This document shows, piece by piece, positions 62,013-64,000 of a DNA stretch of 64,000 nucleotides. The DNA comes from Amaricoccus sp. (GTDB taxonomy: Bacteria > Pseudomonadota > Alphaproteobacteria > Rhodobacterales > Rhodobacteraceae). The notes under the pieces were generated by a model. The model was not told the DNA's origin. It ran no database searches and saw only the letters and a list, made by a program, of their open reading frames with translations. Every line of letters begins with the position of its first letter. Within the stretch, counting starts at the first letter, position 1. The stretch spans positions 153,755 through 217,754 of the forward strand of contig NZ_JAGOMQ010000001.1 in assembly GCF_017993425.1 (NCBI RefSeq), read 5' to 3'. The position numbers and the translations under genes were made by a program.

Positions 62013-62930
62013 ATGTCCGAGAGCGCGCGCGGCCTCACGGCCATCGTCGTCGCCTGCGTGATCTGGGGGCTGTCGGGCATCTTCTTCAAGGCGCTGGCCG
62101 AGGTGCCGCCGCTCGAGGTGCTGTCGCACCGGGTGGTGTGGACGGTCATCTTCGTCGGGCTGGCGATCGCCGCGCAGGGGCGGCTCGGCGAGGTGGCGGC
62201 GGCGGCGCGGCGGCCGCGGCTGGTGGCGGCGCTGGCCTGCACCGGCATCCTCGTTGCGGCGAACTGGTTCGGCTTCATCTCGGCGGTGCAGGCGGGGCGG
62301 GCGCTGGAGGCGAGCCTCGGCTACTACGTGTTCCCGCTGATCGCGGTGGCGCTCGGCTTCGTGGCGCTCGGCGAGCGGTTCAGCGCCTTGCAGGGCGCGG
62401 CGATCGCGCTGGCGGCGCTGGCGGTGGCGGTGCTGACCTGGGGCTTCGGCGCGCCGCCGTGGATCGCGCTGATGCTGGGGACGACCTTCGCGCTCTATGG
62501 CCTCGTCAAGAGCCGGCTCGGGGTCGGGCCGGTGATCAGCGTGCTGATCGAGACCGGGCTCCTCGCCGGGCCGGCGCTCCTCTGGCTGGTCGGGTTGCAG
62601 GCCGGGGTGGTCGCGGACCCGGGCGGCCGGCCGGGCGGGTTCTTCGGCTCGGGCTGGCGGGTGACGGCGCTGCTGGCGCTGTCGGGGCCGCTGATGACCG
62701 GGGCGCCGCTGATCCTGTTCTCCTATGCGGCGCGGCGGCTGCGGCTGGCGACGCTGGGGCTGACGCAGTATCTCAACCCGACCTTGCAGTTCCTCGTCGC
62801 CACGCTGGTCTTCGGCGAGGCCTTCACCCGCTGGGACGCCATCGCCTTCCCGATGATCTGGGCGGCGCTGGCGCTCTATTCCTTCGAGGCCTGGCGGCGG
62901 TCGCGGGCCGCGCCCGGGGCGGCGGGATAG
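62013..62930 (+). CDS. rarD: EamA family transporter RarD
   Basis: 305 residues with ten membrane helices. GLTAIVVACVIWGLSGIFFK, LEVLSHRVVWTVIFVG, NWFGFISAVQAGRALEASLG, YYVFPLIAVALGFVALGERF and LTQYLNPTLQFLVATLVFGE are typical of RarD. The substrate is uncertain (the name derives from chloramphenicol sensitivity in Pseudomonas). Confidence 0.92.
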   Translation: MSESARGLTAIVVACVIWGLSGIFFKALAEVPPLEVLSHRVVWTVIFVGLAIAAQGRLGEVAAAARRPRLVAALACTGILVAANWFGFISAVQAGRALEASLGYYVFPLIAVALGFVALGERFSALQGAAIALAALAVAVLTWGFGAPPWIALMLGTTFALYGLVKSRLGVGPVISVLIETGLLAGPALLWLVGLQAGVVADPGGRPGGFFGSGWRVTALLALSGPLMTGAPLILFSYAARRLRLATLGLTQYLNPTLQFLVATLVFGEAFTRWDAIAFPMIWAALALYSFEAWRRSRAAPGAAG

Positions 62931-62933
62931 GGC

Positions 62934-63518
62934 CTAGCCCAGGCGCTGGCGCAGGCGGGCGAGGAGGTCGGGGACCGTGGGGACGACCTCGAGGTAGGTG
63001 AGGAACTCCGGCTCGGCGAAGCCCTCGGCGACGAGGTGGCCGAGGAGCGTGCGGAGCGGGCCCCAGTAGCCGCCGACGTCGAGCAGGAAGGCGGGCTTGG
63101 CGTGGAGGCCGAGCTGGCGCCAGGTCAGCACCTCGAAGAGCTCGTCGAGGGTGCCGGGCCCGCCGGGGAGCGCCACCACGGCGTCGGCGTTCATGAACAT
63201 CACCTTCTTGCGCTCGTGCATGGTCTCGGTGATCACGAGGAGCGACAGGTCGCGCCGGCCGACCTCGCGGTCGGCGAGGTGCTTCGGGATGACGCCGAAG
63301 GTGGGGCCGCCGGCGGCCTGGGCGGCGCGGGCGGTCTCGCCCATCAGGCCGACGTCGCCGGCGCCGTAGACGAGGCGGAAGCCCGCCTCGGCGAGGCCGG
63401 CCCCGAGGGCGCGCGCCGCCTCGGCGTAGGCGGGGTCGGCGCCGTGGCGCGAGCCGCAGAAGACGCAGACCGAGGCGCGGGCGGAGGCGGGGGCGGAAGC
63501 AGGGGCGGCGAGGCTCAT
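62934..63518 (-). CDS. LOG family protein (TIGR00730)
   Basis: 194 residues. The hallmark PGGxGTxxE is in VALPGGPGTLDELFEVLTWR, with VCVFCGSRHGADPAYAEAAR at the start and LVYGAGDVGLMGETARAA. LOG proteins release bases from nucleoside 5'-monophosphates (cytokinin-activating enzymes in plants; the bacterial role is general nucleotide metabolism). Its neighbour is the LysM-type gene, a standing pair in this order. Confidence 0.94.
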   Translation of the reverse strand: MSLAAPASAPASARASVCVFCGSRHGADPAYAEAARALGAGLAEAGFRLVYGAGDVGLMGETARAAQAAGGPTFGVIPKHLADREVGRRDLSLLVITETMHERKKVMFMNADAVVALPGGPGTLDELFEVLTWRQLGLHAKPAFLLDVGGYWGPLRTLLGHLVAEGFAEPEFLTYLEVVPTVPDLLARLRQRLG

Positions 63519-63629
63519 GGACAGGGGCGCCGTTTCTCAGTAGCGTCAGGACGTTGACGTGTTAGCAGGCGTCCGGGTGTTCGGCGAGCCCTGCGGCTCG
63601 CGGCCCGCGCGCGAGGAGCAAGCCGGGTC

Positions 63630-64000
63630 ATGGCGCTGCCGGTCGCCGCCATCGCGATTTCCGTCGCCCTTGCCGCCGCGGCGACCGGCGCCGTGGTGCT
63701 GGTCTCGCGGCGCGCGGCGGAGACCGCGCCGCCGGCCGCGTCGGCGCCTGTCGTCGCCGCCGCCCCTGCCCCTGCCGCCGTCCCGCCGGAGCCGGCCGCG
63801 CCTGTCGGCGCCGCGCCCGCCGCGCCGGAGCCTGCGGCGGTCGCGGATGCGCCGGCGGCGCCGAGCCTCGACGTCGTGCGGGTGACGCCGGAGGGCTCGG
63901 CGGTGGTGGCCGGGCGGGCCGAGCCGGGGGCGACGGTGACGCTCCGGACCGAGGACGGCACGGTGGCCGAGACCGAGGCGGACGCGGCGGGCGAGTTCGT
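63630..64000 (+). CDS. Probable LysM-type peptidoglycan-binding protein, N-terminal 123 residues (cut at the right edge)
   Basis: From the ATG at 63630: a membrane anchor or signal (PVAAIAISVALAAAATGAVV), an alanine/proline-rich linker (about 32-75) and the start of a beta domain (LDVVRVTPEGSAVVAGRAEP, then GATVTLRTEDGTVAE). This matches the first part of the LysM proteins that flank LOG genes in Rhodobacterales; the LysM domain itself would lie beyond the window, so the call depends on context. Confidence 0.65.
   Translation, partial: MALPVAAIAISVALAAAATGAVVLVSRRAAETAPPAASAPVVAAAPAPAAVPPEPAAPVGAAPAAPEPAAVADAPAAPSLDVVRVTPEGSAVVAGRAEPGATVTLRTEDGTVAETEADAAGEF

Overview
The window is GC-rich (well above 65% G+C by eye) and reads as chromosome of a marine- or soil-type alphaproteobacterium, most likely of the Rhodobacterales. 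The support is gene content and gene order: GcrA, the lepB-rnc-era-DUF1491-recO block, the hemD / tsaD-gpsA-yciI-EVE block, the methyltransferase / comF-grx-nitrilase block, an FNR-boxed ccoNOQP operon, a PhoR/PhoU/PhoB set, VPLPA-CTERM proteins, and a LOG protein next to a (probable) LysM protein. The genus cannot be fixed from sequence reading alone. No tRNA, rRNA, CRISPR array or transposase gene was recognised.

Layout. 0-6 kb: the N-terminal part of a large repeat-rich surface protein (minus strand, cut by the window edge), then a MarR-emrA-emrB drug-efflux operon. 6-11.4 kb: a repeat cluster, DUF1178, phoR, a repeat, phoU-phoB, gcrA. 11.6-14.7 kb: a 1043-residue beta-helix protein with an internal duplication. 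14.8-20.5 kb: hemD divergent from tsaD-gpsA-yciI-EVE, then a PerM-type permease. 20.6-25.2 kb: a small conserved protein, hemH, a methyltransferase, comF, grxC, a nitrilase and a MarR regulator. 25.2-26.2 kb: two tandem repeat elements. 26.2-29.8 kb: ccoNOQP. 29.9-37.9 kb: DUF1003, prs, a DsbA-fold isomerase, a hydrolase, ltaE, ycgN, ribF, maoC, and a nitrilase homologue without its catalytic residues. 38.4-42.4 kb: an atypical Nramp transporter and lon. 42.6-50.5 kb: a VPLPA protein, lepB-rnc-era-DUF1491-recO-TauE, a lipoprotein, rnr. 50.5-52.2 kb: an AT-richer island with an MT-A70 methyltransferase and a BglII/BstYI-like endonuclease, that is, a type II restriction-modification system. 52.2-58.5 kb: a VOC protein, hutF divergent from hutI-hutU, then gnd. 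58.5-64 kb: a repeat cluster, a second VPLPA protein, a MarR regulator, a zinc metallopeptidase, rarD, a LOG protein, and the start of a LysM-type protein.

The most unusual content lies between genes. (1) Eight copies of a roughly 320-bp element without a gene of its own. It has terminal inverted repeats beginning CACACTACACGACAG, a row of internal hairpins, and 8-9 bp target-site duplications at the best copies, so it behaves like a MITE. (2) Five copies of a short element built on the 12-bp palindrome TTCACGCGTGAA with a conserved 3' tail, mostly near the MITE copies. (3) Three copies of an AT-rich palindromic repeat, each lying downstream of a minus-strand gene. (4) The restriction-modification island, with two AGATCT sites 7-12 bases apart between a candidate promoter and the methyltransferase start codon; AGATCT is the known target of BglII. 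(5) A duplicated tail shared by two convergent genes (hydrolase and ltaE).

Functionally most genes are housekeeping: haem synthesis (hemD, hemH), tRNA modification (tsaD), RNA processing (rnc, rnr), protein export and quality control (lepB, lon), phosphate sensing, microaerobic respiration, and histidine breakdown through the HutF branch.
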